In this document: positions 1 to 9,041 of the stretch, in pieces
Layout: each line of letters opens with the position of its first letter
Position numbering within the stretch: the first letter of the stretch is position 1
Assembly (NCBI GenBank): GCA_019635735.1
Contig: JAHBYX010000010.1
Coordinates: forward strand, 105,122 to 169,121
DNA length: 64,000 bases
DNA from: Mesorhizobium sp.
GTDB lineage: Bacteria; Pseudomonadota; Alphaproteobacteria; Rhizobiales; Rhizobiaceae
Reading direction: 5' to 3'
Made by a program: the position numbers and the translations under genes
The notes under the pieces: model-generated
The model's input: the letters and a program-made list of their open reading frames with translations, nothing else
Told to the model about the DNA's origin: nothing
Databases searched by the model: none

Positions 1-46
1 GCGGCAGGGATGGCGCGGGGCTTCGCGACTGGATCCGAGGGAGCGT

Positions 47-223
47 TCACTGCCCCTCGATTGTGACCTTCGGCAGTTCTATCTTCATTTCGACGGTGTC
101 GTCGTCGAAGTAGCCGTCGGCATAGAGAAAGAGGCCGATGGCCGCGGCAACGACGAGCGCGCCGGCGACGAACCAGCCGATCGAATTGCCGCCCTGGCGT
201 ACGATAAAGTCCTGATCTGCCAT
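47..223 (-). CDS. small single-pass membrane protein, unknown function
   Basis: The product is 58 residues. A short polar N-terminus (MADQDFIVRQ) is followed by one hydrophobic segment at about residues 15-34 and an acidic C-terminal tail with FDDDTVEMKIEL. The ATG at 223 was chosen because the reading frame upstream of it is arginine-rich and not protein-like. It lies 59 bases downstream of purB on the same strand and is probably on the same transcript. I do not recognise a named family. Only the membrane anchor can be supported. Confidence 0.7.
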   Translation of the reverse strand: MADQDFIVRQGGNSIGWFVAGALVVAAAIGLFLYADGYFDDDTVEMKIELPKVTIEGQ

Positions 224-282
224 TGGAATGCCCCTTGCCTGAGTGTCAGGGGCGAAAACGGCGGATGGGCGCGAAGGTTCCC

Positions 283-1590
283 TCAGGCGGCGCCGAACAC
301 GCGACGGAAGATCGTGTCGACATGCTTGGTGTGATAGCCGAGGTCGAACTTCTCGCGCAGATCCGCTTCGCTCAGTGCCGCCATGACTTCGCTGTCGCCA
401 AGCAGTTCGGTGAGGAAGTCCTTGCCTTCCTCCCATACTTTCATCGCGTTGCGCTGCACGAGCCGATAGGCGTCCTCGCGGGAGACGCCTGCCTGGGTCA
501 GCGCCAGCAGCACGCGCTGCGAATGCACGAGGCCCGAGAACTTGTTCAGGTTCTTCAGCATGTTGGCCGGGTAGACGACCAGCTTTTCGATAACGCCGGT
601 GAGCCGGGCCAGCGCGAAGTCGAGCGTCACCGTCGCGTCGGGGCCGATCATCCGCTCGACGGAGGAGTGAGAGATGTCTCGCTCGTGCCAGAGTGCCACG
701 TTCTCCATCGCCGGCATCGCCATGCCGCGCACGAGACGGGCGAGGCCGGTCAGGTTTTCCGTAAGCACAGGGTTACGCTTGTGCGGCATCGCCGACGAAC
801 CTTTTTGGCCCGGCGAGAAATATTCCTCGGCTTCCAGCACCTCGGTGCGCTGCAGGTGGCGAATCTCGGTTGCGAGACGCTCGACCGAGGAGGCGACGAC
901 GCCCAGCGTGGCGAAGAACATCGCGTGGCGGTCGCGCGGGATGACCTGCGTCGAGACCGGTTCGGGCTTCAGGCCGAGCTTGGCCGCGACATGTTCTTCC
1001 ACGCGCGGATCGATGTTCGCGAAGGTGCCGACCGCGCCTGATATGGCGCAGGTGGCGATTTCTTCGCGCGCCGCGACGAGGCGGTCACGGCAGCGCGTGA
1101 ACTCGGCATAGGCCTGCGCCAGCTTGACGCCGAAGGTGGTAGGCTCTGCGTGGATGCCGTGCGAGCGGCCGATGGTGATGGTGTCCTTGTGCTCGAAGGC
1201 GCGGGTCTTCAGCGCCGCGAGCAGCGCGTCGACGTCGGCGATGAGAATATCGGCCGCCCGCGTGAGCTGAACGCTCAGGCAGGTGTCGAGCACGTCCGAC
1301 GAGGTCATGCCCTGGTGGACGAAGCGCGAGTCCGGGCCGATGAATTCGGCCAGATGCGTCAGGAAGGCGATGACGTCGTGCTTGGTGACGCGCTCGATTT
1401 CGTCGATGCGGGCGACGTCGAAGGTTGCCGCGCCGCCTTTCTCCCAGATGTTCTTCGCTGCTTCCTTCGGGATGACACCGATTTCGGCGAGTGCGTCGCA
1501 GGCATGCGCCTCGATCTCGAACCAGATGCGGAAGCGGGTCTCGGGCGACCAGATGGCGACCATTTCGGGCCGCGAATAGCGGGGGATCAT
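283..1590 (-). CDS. purB: adenylosuccinate lyase
   Basis: Fumarase/aspartase-superfamily lyase of 435 residues, the normal length for the short bacterial PurB type. It releases fumarate from SAICAR and from adenylosuccinate in de novo purine synthesis, acting in the cytosol as a homotetramer. The superfamily signature SSAMPHKRNP lies at residues 265-274. TSSD is at 96-99, and the GRSHGIHAEPTTFG segment around 141-154 carries the active-site histidine region. The ATG at 1590 begins MIPRYSRPEM, the usual PurB N-terminus. A small membrane-protein gene follows it on the same strand. Confidence 0.97.
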   Translation of the reverse strand: MIPRYSRPEMVAIWSPETRFRIWFEIEAHACDALAEIGVIPKEAAKNIWEKGGAATFDVARIDEIERVTKHDVIAFLTHLAEFIGPDSRFVHQGMTSSDVLDTCLSVQLTRAADILIADVDALLAALKTRAFEHKDTITIGRSHGIHAEPTTFGVKLAQAYAEFTRCRDRLVAAREEIATCAISGAVGTFANIDPRVEEHVAAKLGLKPEPVSTQVIPRDRHAMFFATLGVVASSVERLATEIRHLQRTEVLEAEEYFSPGQKGSSAMPHKRNPVLTENLTGLARLVRGMAMPAMENVALWHERDISHSSVERMIGPDATVTLDFALARLTGVIEKLVVYPANMLKNLNKFSGLVHSQRVLLALTQAGVSREDAYRLVQRNAMKVWEEGKDFLTELLGDSEVMAALSEADLREKFDLGYHTKHVDTIFRRVFGAA

Positions 1591-1650
1591 CGGCGTGCCT
1601 GCCTTCGCTGTCTTGGAACCGCCGCCTCCTATCAGAGGCGGGCGCGATGC

Positions 1651-2193
1651 TCAACGCATGCCGCGCACGTTCCAGAAGGAAGCGGCAGCGAGAAGAAGTA
1701 TGCCGAAAGGGAAATAGACGCGCGTGCCGAGGACGAGGAACTGGTAGACCGCGGCCCCGACCGTGAAGATGAACTGAAAGATCCAGTGTATCGACAGGAA
1801 CGGATCGTGCCAGGCGGCATAATACTGGCGGTATTGCAGGCCGATGAAGAACGCGGTCAGCGCGATCGTGCCGATGCCCAGCGCCAGAAAGGTCGCGGCG
1901 AACCCGGCGCCGCGCCGGCCGCGAGACAGGAGCCGGCCGATAAAGATGCCGGGCATGAAGGCGACCAGCCCGCCTGCCGCAAAGAACGACGCGATCAGGG
2001 CAATGCGCGGCGGCTCGTACCATTGCATCCAGGCGAGCTTGGCGACAGCCATCAGGCCCATCGCCATGGCCCAGAGCAGGCTGCCGACGAAGACAGTGCG
2101 CAAATCCGGCATGGCGCCAGCAAACAGGCGACGGGTCCGGCCGAGCAGGCCCGTCCGGTCCGGCGCAACGTCCGCCTGGCGCGTGGACGGCAC
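1651..2193 (-). CDS. polytopic membrane protein, unknown function
   Basis: The product is 180 residues when started at the GTG at 2193, two bases after the stop of the upstream gene. Residues from this GTG onward (VPSTRQADVAPDRTG) read as plausible protein and lead into MPDLRTVF. An ATG at 2112 would give 153 residues and remains possible. About five hydrophobic segments are seen, near 33-55, 64-88, 97-120, 136-155 and 160-176. The close spacing to the DUF2259-like gene upstream suggests one transcript. I recall similar proteins in rhizobia but know no function. Confidence 0.7.
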   Translation of the reverse strand: MPSTRQADVAPDRTGLLGRTRRLFAGAMPDLRTVFVGSLLWAMAMGLMAVAKLAWMQWYEPPRIALIASFFAAGGLVAFMPGIFIGRLLSRGRRGAGFAATFLALGIGTIALTAFFIGLQYRQYYAAWHDPFLSIHWIFQFIFTVGAAVYQFLVLGTRVYFPFGILLLAAASFWNVRGMR

Positions 2194-2195
2194 GC

Positions 2196-2918
2196 TCAGA
2201 GCCTGCCCGTCACGGCGATCCAGCGGAAGTCGGGACCTTCGAAGCCGATCGAACGTACCGCGATCATGACCGCGAAGACCGGATCGGCGCTCTGAGGGAA
2301 AAAGGTCTGAACGCCGCCGACGCGGTAGCCGGTCGGACAATTGCGGCTGGCGGGGATCGAGGCATCCTCGTGGACAAGCGTCGTCTCGCCGCCGGGGGTC
2401 GGGTCGATCCGCACGAGCCGGAAACCCATCGTATCGCCGAGATTTTCGCAGCCGGACGGCGGCGCGAAGGGGATCTCCTCGAGCCGGAACTCGACGGGCG
2501 AGTCGACAGGCGGGAAGACTGGCCTCGGATTGACGACCATCCGGAATGGATCCGCCGATTGTTCGGTGACGGCGTTCCAGCCGGCGGTGTCACCGGGATT
2601 GGCCGCGAGGACCGATTCGGCGACGATCTTGTCGCCCTTCTCCCGGGCCTGCGCGCGAGCGGCGGCGATGCCGGCCGCCTCGTCGTCGATCCGGACGCGG
2701 ATCGGCGTTCCGGCGACAAAGCTGTCCGTCGCGGTTTCGATGTAGAAGCGGTTGGCATAGGGGAAGCCGGAGCCGTCCTGGACGCCGTATTCCTCGAAGG
2801 CGAATACCTTGCCGTCCGTGGAGAAGCCGAGCACCTGCGGCGTCGCGGTGTCGCCGGCGAAGGCCGACGCTGAGGCGAGCAGCGAGGCCGCTAGAAGGAC
2901 AGGGCGGATCATCTGCAT
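2196..2918 (-). CDS. predicted secreted protein, DUF2259-like
   Basis: The product is 240 residues with a signal peptide (MQMIRPVLLAASLLASASAFA, cleavage expected near residue 21). The start at 2918 was chosen because GAGGAGGAG lies about six bases upstream. The mature part begins GDTATPQVLGFSTDGKVFAF, which resembles the DUF2259 family of predicted secreted proteins. A short cysteine-containing motif (PPSGCENLG) and a second cysteine (SRNCPTGY) could form a disulphide. The membrane-protein gene that follows starts two bases after its stop. Function is unknown; the family assignment is from memory of the N-terminal pattern. Confidence 0.7.
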   Translation of the reverse strand: MQMIRPVLLAASLLASASAFAGDTATPQVLGFSTDGKVFAFEEYGVQDGSGFPYANRFYIETATDSFVAGTPIRVRIDDEAAGIAAARAQAREKGDKIVAESVLAANPGDTAGWNAVTEQSADPFRMVVNPRPVFPPVDSPVEFRLEEIPFAPPSGCENLGDTMGFRLVRIDPTPGGETTLVHEDASIPASRNCPTGYRVGGVQTFFPQSADPVFAVMIAVRSIGFEGPDFRWIAVTGRL

Positions 2919-2996
2919 CGGGCTCCTCCTCGGCAATCTCGAACTGGCCGATGCTAGCGTAGGGTGTCTTGCGCGAGCGTCAACGCATGGCGGCGA

Positions 2997-4010
2997 TCAC
3001 GCGAACTTGTCCCGCCAGGTCGGCAGGAGGTCGTTGTCGGCCGGCGTGGCGAGATAGATCGCCCGAGCGATCGCGCGGGCCATGGTCGCGCCTGCCGCCG
3101 CGTAGAGGTCGATCGCGCCGTCATGGTCGAGCGGCACTTTGCTGCGGCCGGTGGCGAGCGAGAAGACGAGGTCGCCGTCGACCGGGGTGTGCACCGGCCA
3201 GATGGCGCGGGCGAAGCCGTCATGAGCCGCGATCGCCAGCCGCTTGGCCGCGGCCTTGGACAGCACCGCATCGGTCGCAATCACCGCGATCGTCGTGTTG
3301 GCGCCGGCCTTCGCCATCTCGCGGAATTTCAGCCGCACGTCGGAGGAATCGGGCGGAAGCGGGTGCGGATAGCCCAGCCCCCCGAACTCGTCGCCTATCT
3401 CGAAGGGGGCGGCCCAGAAGTGTCTCGTCTCGCCAACCGTCACCGAGCCGGTGGGATTGGCGCCGACGAGAGCTGCGACGGTGATGCCGTTGGGCAGTAC
3501 GGTGGATGCCGATCCCAGGCCGCCCTTCAGCCCCGCCGACAACGCGCCGACGCCGGCGCCCGCGGTTCCGATCTCGAAGCTGGTCGCCGCGGACATGACC
3601 GCTTCGTAGCCGAGCTCGCGGTAGGGCGGATAGCGGCCCCAGCGCTTGTCGCCGCCGTTCTGCAGGTCGAACAGGATCGCGGCCGGAACGATCGGAATGC
3701 GGTTGTCTCGCACCTGGAAGCCGATGCCCTGTTCGCGCAATGCCGCCTGCACGCCGGACGCCGCATCGAGGCCGAAGGCCGAGCCGCCCGACAGGACCAG
3801 CGCATTGATCGCTTCGACGGAATTGTGCGGCTCGAGCAGGTCGGTCTCCCGGGTGCCGGGCGCGCCGCCGAGCACCTGCACGGAGGCGACGGCGGGCTCG
3901 TCACAGAGGATCGCCGTCACGCCGGACTTGAGTTTCGCATCGGAGGAATTGCCGACGCGAAGGCCGGCGACGTCGGTCAGCAGGTTGGTCGGCCCCGTGC
4001 GGAAGGTCAT
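2997..4010 (-). CDS. P1 family peptidase / NylC-type N-terminal nucleophile hydrolase
   Basis: The product is 337 residues of the DmpA/NylC fold (peptidase family S58/P1). Family members self-cleave into two chains and hydrolyse amide bonds of D-amino-acid peptides or 6-aminohexanoate oligomers. The segment GANTTIAVIATDA around residues 236-248 matches the processing site, with cleavage predicted between Asn238 and Thr239 and Thr239 as nucleophile. The glycine-rich motif LSGGSAFGLDAASG at about 73-86 is also typical. Its ATG overlaps the stop of the upstream binding-protein gene (ATGA), so the two are translationally coupled. The true substrate cannot be told from sequence. Confidence 0.85.
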   Translation of the reverse strand: MTFRTGPTNLLTDVAGLRVGNSSDAKLKSGVTAILCDEPAVASVQVLGGAPGTRETDLLEPHNSVEAINALVLSGGSAFGLDAASGVQAALREQGIGFQVRDNRIPIVPAAILFDLQNGGDKRWGRYPPYRELGYEAVMSAATSFEIGTAGAGVGALSAGLKGGLGSASTVLPNGITVAALVGANPTGSVTVGETRHFWAAPFEIGDEFGGLGYPHPLPPDSSDVRLKFREMAKAGANTTIAVIATDAVLSKAAAKRLAIAAHDGFARAIWPVHTPVDGDLVFSLATGRSKVPLDHDGAIDLYAAAGATMARAIARAIYLATPADNDLLPTWRDKFA

Positions 4011-5074
4011 TGCTGGTCCACTTCGATGAATGCGCCGCCGTCGTAGCGGTAGAGGCGGTAGGGATTGTCGGTGCGGTCGCCTTTTTCGTCGAAGCCGACC
4101 GGGCCAAAGATCGTCGAGAATTCCTCGCCGTCGAGAGCCGAGATGACATCCGATCCAGTCGCCGCCGCTGCCCTTGCCGCCTGCACAGCGATCTCGACGC
4201 CGGCATAGGCCGGCAGGACGTAGCCTTCCGGCTCGATCTTCTGCTTGCGAAAGCTCTCGACCAGGGCCGGATCGGCGATCTCGGCCCATTCCGGGAGGCC
4301 GACCATCAGCGTGCCGGGTGCGAGGTCGACCCCCTCCGAGGGGGCGCGTAGAACCTCGCCGCCGGAAATGGTGACCTGGTAACCGATCTCGGCTGCGTCG
4401 CGAGCGAGAATCGCGACATCGGGGCGGTCGGCCGCCGCGAAGACATGTGTCGCGCCCGATTTGCGCAGGCGTCCCGCGAGCCCGATCTGGTTGTCGAGCT
4501 GGGGTCGCAGCGCGTCGATGAAGGCAGGCTTCAGGCCGGACTGTTCGAACGAGATGCGCAGGCCTTCCGCCAGTTCGCGCGAATAGATGGTGCCATCGTC
4601 GACGATGGCGAAGAGCTCGTCACGCCAGGCGCGGCCCAGAATGGCGGAAGCCGCCTCGACCTCGTCGTCGGCGCGCGGAGCGAAGCGGACCACAGGCCAG
4701 CCGGTCCTCTGCCTCCGGTCGGTCAGGGAATTGGTCCGCACGCCGGTCGCGATGACGGCGATGCCGGCGTCTTTCAGGATCGGCAGCGCCGCCTCGATCG
4801 CCTCGGTGCAGAGGAAGCCGGTGACCACGGCGACCCTGGCGGCGGCAAATGTCCGCGCGGCCTTCGAGCCGCCCTCCGCCGTGCAGGAATCGTCGGCGAC
4901 CTCGAGTTGCAGGCCGAGCGCCCGAGCTGCGGCCTCCGCGCCGGTCCGGATCTGCTCGCCGAGCAGGGCCGACGGACCGGACAGAGGAGCCGCGACGCCG
5001 ATCACCTGTTCCGCAGCCGACGCCTGGGCGAGGGTTGCGGCAAGGCTTGCGGCGATGATCAGGGCAGGGCGCAT
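4007..5074 (-). CDS. periplasmic amino-acid/branched-chain-type ABC substrate-binding protein (orphan)
   Basis: The product is 355 residues. A signal peptide (MRPALIIAASLAATLAQASAA) is followed by a type-I periplasmic-binding fold beginning VIGVAAPLSGPSALLGEQIRTG, the usual opening of Leu/Ile/Val-binding-like proteins (Peripla_BP_6). The mature N-terminal half contains cysteines Cys64 and Cys89. No permease or ATPase genes of a transporter lie beside it. It overlaps the downstream NylC-type hydrolase by four bases, so capture and hydrolysis of an amide ligand may be linked, which is inference. The start ATG at 5074 is fixed by the signal peptide. Confidence 0.85.
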   Translation of the reverse strand: MRPALIIAASLAATLAQASAAEQVIGVAAPLSGPSALLGEQIRTGAEAAARALGLQLEVADDSCTAEGGSKAARTFAAARVAVVTGFLCTEAIEAALPILKDAGIAVIATGVRTNSLTDRRQRTGWPVVRFAPRADDEVEAASAILGRAWRDELFAIVDDGTIYSRELAEGLRISFEQSGLKPAFIDALRPQLDNQIGLAGRLRKSGATHVFAAADRPDVAILARDAAEIGYQVTISGGEVLRAPSEGVDLAPGTLMVGLPEWAEIADPALVESFRKQKIEPEGYVLPAYAGVEIAVQAARAAAATGSDVISALDGEEFSTIFGPVGFDEKGDRTDNPYRLYRYDGGAFIEVDQQ

Positions 5075-5191
5075 CGATCCCGGGAGTGTGGCCGCGGCCG
5101 TCCCGCGGGCGTTTGTCGGTAGTGCGCAATCTCGTAGCCTCACAGCCCGGACTAGGCAACATGGCAGGCGCGCTGCAGGCCTGCTTGTGGG

Positions 5192-5731
5192 ATGCCACCC
5201 GAAGCCTATATTCAGGACGAAACCGGATATCCCGCCTTGCTGAAGAAGAGCGACATCGATCCGCAGATCTACCGCGATGCCATGGCGCGCTTCGCCGGCG
5301 CGGTGCACGTGCTGACGACCGACGGGCCGGCCGGCCGGCGCGGCACGACCGTCATCGCCGCCTGCTCCGTGTCCGACCGGCCGCCGACGATCCTCGTCTG
5401 CATCAACCGGGAGAACGTGTCGAATTCCGTCTTCTGGGACAATGGTGTCTTTGCGCTGAACACGCTCGCCGGCCACAATCAGGATCTGGCGAACGCGTTC
5501 TCCGGCCTGACCGGCCTCTCGCAGGACGAGCGATTCGCGCATGGTGACTGGACGAAACTGTCCACTGGCGCGCCGGTGCTTGCCGATTCGATGATGAGTC
5601 TGGACTGCGAGATCGTCGAGACGGCGGACATGGCGACCCATCGTGTGCTTTTTGGCAAGGTGACAGGCGTCCGCATCGGCGATAGCCTCGACCCGTTGAC
5701 CTATTTCAATCGCGCCTACCGCGTTCTCTAG
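5192..5731 (+). CDS. flavin reductase family protein (FMN-binding split barrel)
   Basis: The product is 179 residues. The core reads YRDAMARFAGAVHVLTTDG, then GTTVIAACSVSDRPPTILVCINR, the pattern of the small NAD(P)H:flavin oxidoreductases that feed reduced FMN/FAD to two-component monooxygenases (HpaC, RutF and relatives). It is most RutF-like by eye, but no rut genes or monooxygenase lie nearby, so the partner is unknown. The start at 5192 has only a weak ribosome site; a slightly later start is possible. It runs divergently from the binding-protein gene and just ahead of the MoxR gene. Confidence 0.85.
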   Translation: MPPEAYIQDETGYPALLKKSDIDPQIYRDAMARFAGAVHVLTTDGPAGRRGTTVIAACSVSDRPPTILVCINRENVSNSVFWDNGVFALNTLAGHNQDLANAFSGLTGLSQDERFAHGDWTKLSTGAPVLADSMMSLDCEIVETADMATHRVLFGKVTGVRIGDSLDPLTYFNRAYRVL

Positions 5732-5771
5732 GGATCTCGCGCCGGGCCGGACCGGACGGACATTTCGCATC

Positions 5772-6701
5772 ATGGCAGACGTCCCCAAAGGGGTTCCACA
5801 GTCGATCGACGAGACGCTGGAGATGCTGCGCGCCGCCGATTATGTCGCCGATCGCGCGCTTGCCACCGTCCTGTTCCTCAGCCTGCGGATGAAGCGGCCG
5901 CTGTTTCTCGAAGGCGAAGCCGGCGTCGGCAAGACCGAAATCGCCAAGGTTCTGGCCGCAGCGCTCGGGCGGCGGCTGATCCGGCTGCAGTGCTATGAAG
6001 GCCTCGACGTATCCTCGGCGGTCTACGAGTGGAACTACGCCGCGCAGATGATCGAGATCCGCATGGACGAGGCGGCCGGACAGACCGACCGCGACCTGAT
6101 CGAGCGCAACGTCTTCTCGGAGAAATACCTGATCCGCCGGCCGGTGCTCGATGCGCTTTCCGGCACGAAGGGGGCGGCGCCGGTCTTCCTGATCGACGAA
6201 CTCGATCGCACCGACGAGGCCTTCGAGGCCTTCCTGCTGGAGATCCTGTCGGACTTCCAGGTGACGGTGCCTGAACTCGGGACGATCAAAGCCGAGGAGC
6301 CGCCGATCGTCATCATTACCACGAACCGCACGCGCGAGATCCACGACGCGCTGAAGCGGCGCTGCCTCTACCATTGGGTCGACTATCCGAACGCCGAGCG
6401 CGAACTGGAAATCGTGCGGCGAAAGGTACCGCAGGCCAACAAGCGGCTGTCGGAGGAGGTCGTGCTCTTCATCCAGAAGCTGCGCCAGATCGACCTGTTC
6501 AAGGCCCCCGGCGTCGCCGAGACGATCGACTGGGCCGGTGCGCTCAACGAACTCGACAAGGTGGCGCTCGATCCCGAGACGGTGTCCGACACGATCGGCG
6601 TGCTGCTCAAATACCAGGACGATATCGCCCGCATCGAACAGGGCGAGGGCCGCCGCATCCTCAAGGAGGTCAAGGCTGAGCTCTCGGCCGCGGCGGAGTA
6701 G
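5772..6701 (+). CDS. MoxR/CoxD-like AAA+ ATPase
   Basis: The product is 309 residues, the usual MoxR length. Walker A GEAGVGKT is at residues 48-55 and Walker B IDELD at 141-145; an arginine-finger region follows around TTNRTREIHDALKRRC. MoxR ATPases act with VWA-domain partners as chaperones in metalloenzyme assembly. The next gene encodes such a partner and the following genes encode XdhC/CoxI-type molybdenum-cofactor factors, so a role like CoxD in maturation of a molybdenum hydroxylase is the best inference. It is the first gene of a tight five-gene run ending at 10648. Confidence 0.92.
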   Translation: MADVPKGVPQSIDETLEMLRAADYVADRALATVLFLSLRMKRPLFLEGEAGVGKTEIAKVLAAALGRRLIRLQCYEGLDVSSAVYEWNYAAQMIEIRMDEAAGQTDRDLIERNVFSEKYLIRRPVLDALSGTKGAAPVFLIDELDRTDEAFEAFLLEILSDFQVTVPELGTIKAEEPPIVIITTNRTREIHDALKRRCLYHWVDYPNAERELEIVRRKVPQANKRLSEEVVLFIQKLRQIDLFKAPGVAETIDWAGALNELDKVALDPETVSDTIGVLLKYQDDIARIEQGEGRRILKEVKAELSAAAE

Positions 6702-6707
6702 CCCGCA

Positions 6708-7970
6708 ATGGCCATGGGCAGCTATTCCTCGTCCAGCACCCCGAAGCAGGCGGTGGCCGACGGCCGCATCGCCGACAACATCGTCTATTTCGCCCGAACG
6801 TTGCGGAAAGCGGGTATGCGGGTCGGGCCGGCGTCAGTGGTCGATGCGATCGATGCCGTCATCACCACCGGCATCGGCACGCGCGACGACTTCTACTGGA
6901 CGCTTCATGCGGTTCTCGTCACCCGGCACGAGGACCATCCGGTGTTCGACGAGGCGTTCCGGCTGTTCTGGAAGTCGCGCGAGCTGATCGAGAAGCTGCT
7001 AGCGATGTTCTCGCCGGTGGCGCCGGACACACGGGAGAAGGAAAAGCCGCGCGCGGCAGAGAACCGCGTCAGCCAGGCGATGTTCGAGGGTCACCAGAAA
7101 CGGCAGCAGCCCGAAGAGGTGCCGGAGATCGAGATCGACGCTCGCCTGACGACCTCCGGCAACGAGATCCTGCGCGCGAAGGATTTTGCCCAGATGAGCG
7201 CGACGGAACTAAACGAGGCCAAGCGGGCCATCGCCAATCTGCGGCTGCCTTTCGACATGGTGAAGACGCGCCGCTTCCGGCCCGATCCGCGCGGCGGCAA
7301 GGTCGATCCGCGCGCGACGATGCGAACCGCGCTCAGGACAGGCGGCGACCTGATCCTGCCGAACTTCCGCGAGGCGCGCGAAATTCACCCGCCGCTGGTC
7401 GTACTGGCCGACATCTCGGGCTCGATGAGCCAGTATTCCAGGATCTTCCTGCATTTTCTTCATGTGCTGCTGGAAAAGCGCCGACGCGTCCACACCTTCG
7501 TGTTCGGCACGCGACTGACGAACCTCACCCGGCAGTTGCGCAACCGCGACCCCGACCAGGCGCTGTCGGACGCGGCGGCAACGGTGCGCGACTGGTCGGG
7601 CGGCACGCGCATCGGCGAGACGCTGCACGAGTTCAACCGGCTGTGGTCGCGGCGTGTGCTGTCGCAGGGCGCGGTGGTGATGCTGATCACCGACGGGCTG
7701 GAGCGCGACGACGTGTCGATGCTGGAGATCGAGATCGAACGGCTGCACAAGAGCTGCCGGCGGCTGATCTGGCTGAATCCGCTCTTACGCTTCGACGGGT
7801 TCGAGGCCCGGGCGAGGGGCGTCAAGGCCATGCTGCCGCATGTCGACGAGTTCCGTGCCGTCCACACGCTCAACGCGCTGTCCGATCTCTGCGCGTCGCT
7901 GTCCGACGTGCGCGCTCGCGACGCCGACCCGAAGCGCTGGCTGGCGGCGGCCGGGCGTCTGGCCGCATGA
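6708..7970 (+). CDS. CoxE-like VWA-domain protein
   Basis: The product is 420 residues and starts six bases after the MoxR gene. The N-terminal half is helical and polar. The C-terminal half is a von Willebrand A domain with the MIDAS motif DISGSMS at 235-241 and the later GGTRIG and TDGLERDD loops. It matches the CoxE family, partner of CoxD in inserting the Cu-S-Mo centre in carbon monoxide dehydrogenase, and related proteins in other molybdenum hydroxylase systems. No coxLMS structural genes are in the window, so its client is unknown. Confidence 0.9.
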   Translation: MAMGSYSSSSTPKQAVADGRIADNIVYFARTLRKAGMRVGPASVVDAIDAVITTGIGTRDDFYWTLHAVLVTRHEDHPVFDEAFRLFWKSRELIEKLLAMFSPVAPDTREKEKPRAAENRVSQAMFEGHQKRQQPEEVPEIEIDARLTTSGNEILRAKDFAQMSATELNEAKRAIANLRLPFDMVKTRRFRPDPRGGKVDPRATMRTALRTGGDLILPNFREAREIHPPLVVLADISGSMSQYSRIFLHFLHVLLEKRRRVHTFVFGTRLTNLTRQLRNRDPDQALSDAAATVRDWSGGTRIGETLHEFNRLWSRRVLSQGAVVMLITDGLERDDVSMLEIEIERLHKSCRRLIWLNPLLRFDGFEARARGVKAMLPHVDEFRAVHTLNALSDLCASLSDVRARDADPKRWLAAAGRLAA

Positions 7971-7994
7971 ACTGGTTATTCGGAGGATCTCGCC

Positions 7995-8333
7995 ATGGAA
8001 GCCGCATCAAGTCCTGACGGTCCGCTGGATCCGCTCGACGTCGCCGAACGCTGGAAAGCTTCCGGGCGCGACGTGGCGCTTGCCACCGTGGTCGAGACAT
8101 GGGGCTCTGCGCCGCGTCCGGTCGGCAGCCATCTGGTCATCGATGCCGACGGCAATTTCCACGGTTCCGTGTCGGGCGGCTGCGTCGAGGGCGCGGTTGT
8201 CGCCGAGGCGGTCGATGTTATCGGCTCCGGCGCGCCGAAAATGCTCGAATTCGGCGTTGCGGACGAGACGGCCTGGCGGGTGGGACTCTCCTGCGGCGGG
8301 CGCATCAAGGTCTATGTCGAGCGGCTGGGCTAA
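7995..8333 (+). CDS. XdhC/CoxI family protein, N-terminal-type domain
   Basis: The product is 112 residues containing only the first XdhC_CoxI domain: ATVVETWGSAPRPVGSHLVI followed by GSVSGGCVEGAVV, including the conserved cysteine of SGGCVEG. XdhC binds molybdopterin cofactor, promotes its sulfuration and hands it to xanthine-dehydrogenase-type enzymes. Here the usual two-domain protein is split over two adjacent genes, this one and the next, an arrangement also seen in cox clusters. GGAGG lies at 7981-7985, somewhat far from the ATG. Confidence 0.9.
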   Translation: MEAASSPDGPLDPLDVAERWKASGRDVALATVVETWGSAPRPVGSHLVIDADGNFHGSVSGGCVEGAVVAEAVDVIGSGAPKMLEFGVADETAWRVGLSCGGRIKVYVERLG

Positions 8334-8336
8334 GCG

Positions 8337-9041
8337 ATGGACCTGAAGTCGCTTCGGGAACTCAACGCGGCCCGCGCTGCACGGCGGGCGGCGATCCTGC
8401 TGACGAAAATAAGCGACGGCAGTGCCCGCGTGATCCGCGAGGGCGACGAGGTCGGCGGCGAACTCGACGCCGCGATCGCCAAGGCGTTCCGGTCGGGCGC
8501 ATCCGGCTCGGTCGAGGCCGACGGCAAGAGCTGGTTCCTCAACGTGCATCTGCCGCCGCCGCGCATCGTGGTCATCGGCGCCGTGCATATCAGCCAGGCG
8601 CTGGCCCCGATGGCGCGCATCGCCGGCTACGATCTCGAAGTCATCGATCCGCGCACCGCCTTTGCGACGTCCGAGCGGTTCGAGGGAGTCTCGCTCCATG
8701 CCGACTGGCCGGAAACGGTGCTGAAGGAGAGGCCGCTCGACGCCTACTGCGCGCTGGTTGCGGTGACGCACGATCCCAAGATCGACGATTTCCCACTGAA
8801 GGCGGCGCTCGACGCGGGGTGTTTCTACGTCGGGGCGCTCGGCAGCCGGAAGACTCACGCAAAGCGGGTCGAGCGGCTGACGGCGCTGGGCGCGAGCGAG
8901 GCGCAGATCGCCCGCATCGCGGCTCCGATCGGGCTCGATATCGGCGCGGCGAGCCCGGCCGAAATCGCCGTCGCCGTGATGGCGCAGATCATCGGTGCGT
9001 TTCGTTCCCGCGGTCTCGCCGGCCGAGGTGGCGACGCGTGA
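8337..9041 (+). CDS. XdhC/CoxF family protein, C-terminal Rossmann-type domain
   Basis: The product is 234 residues and starts three bases after the stop of the first XdhC gene. A Rossmann-type segment begins PPPRIVVIGAVHISQALAPMA, and the family motif YVGALGSRKTHAKR lies near residue 163. Together with the preceding short protein it makes up a complete XdhC. It probably works in cofactor handling for a molybdenum hydroxylase. Its stop codon overlaps the GTG start of the next gene (GTGA), implying coupled translation. Confidence 0.9.
   Translation: MDLKSLRELNAARAARRAAILLTKISDGSARVIREGDEVGGELDAAIAKAFRSGASGSVEADGKSWFLNVHLPPPRIVVIGAVHISQALAPMARIAGYDLEVIDPRTAFATSERFEGVSLHADWPETVLKERPLDAYCALVAVTHDPKIDDFPLKAALDAGCFYVGALGSRKTHAKRVERLTALGASEAQIARIAAPIGLDIGAASPAEIAVAVMAQIIGAFRSRGLAGRGGDA

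Noticed and set aside
1150..2295. Plus-strand open frame over purB and the membrane-protein gene
   Set aside because: Low-complexity, charged shadow translation; both minus-strand genes beneath it have recognisable proteins and ribosome sites.
8337..9041. Second XdhC gene as a frameshifted half of the first
   Set aside because: Each half has its own start with clean gene boundaries three bases apart, and split XdhC/CoxI pairs are usual in cox-type clusters.
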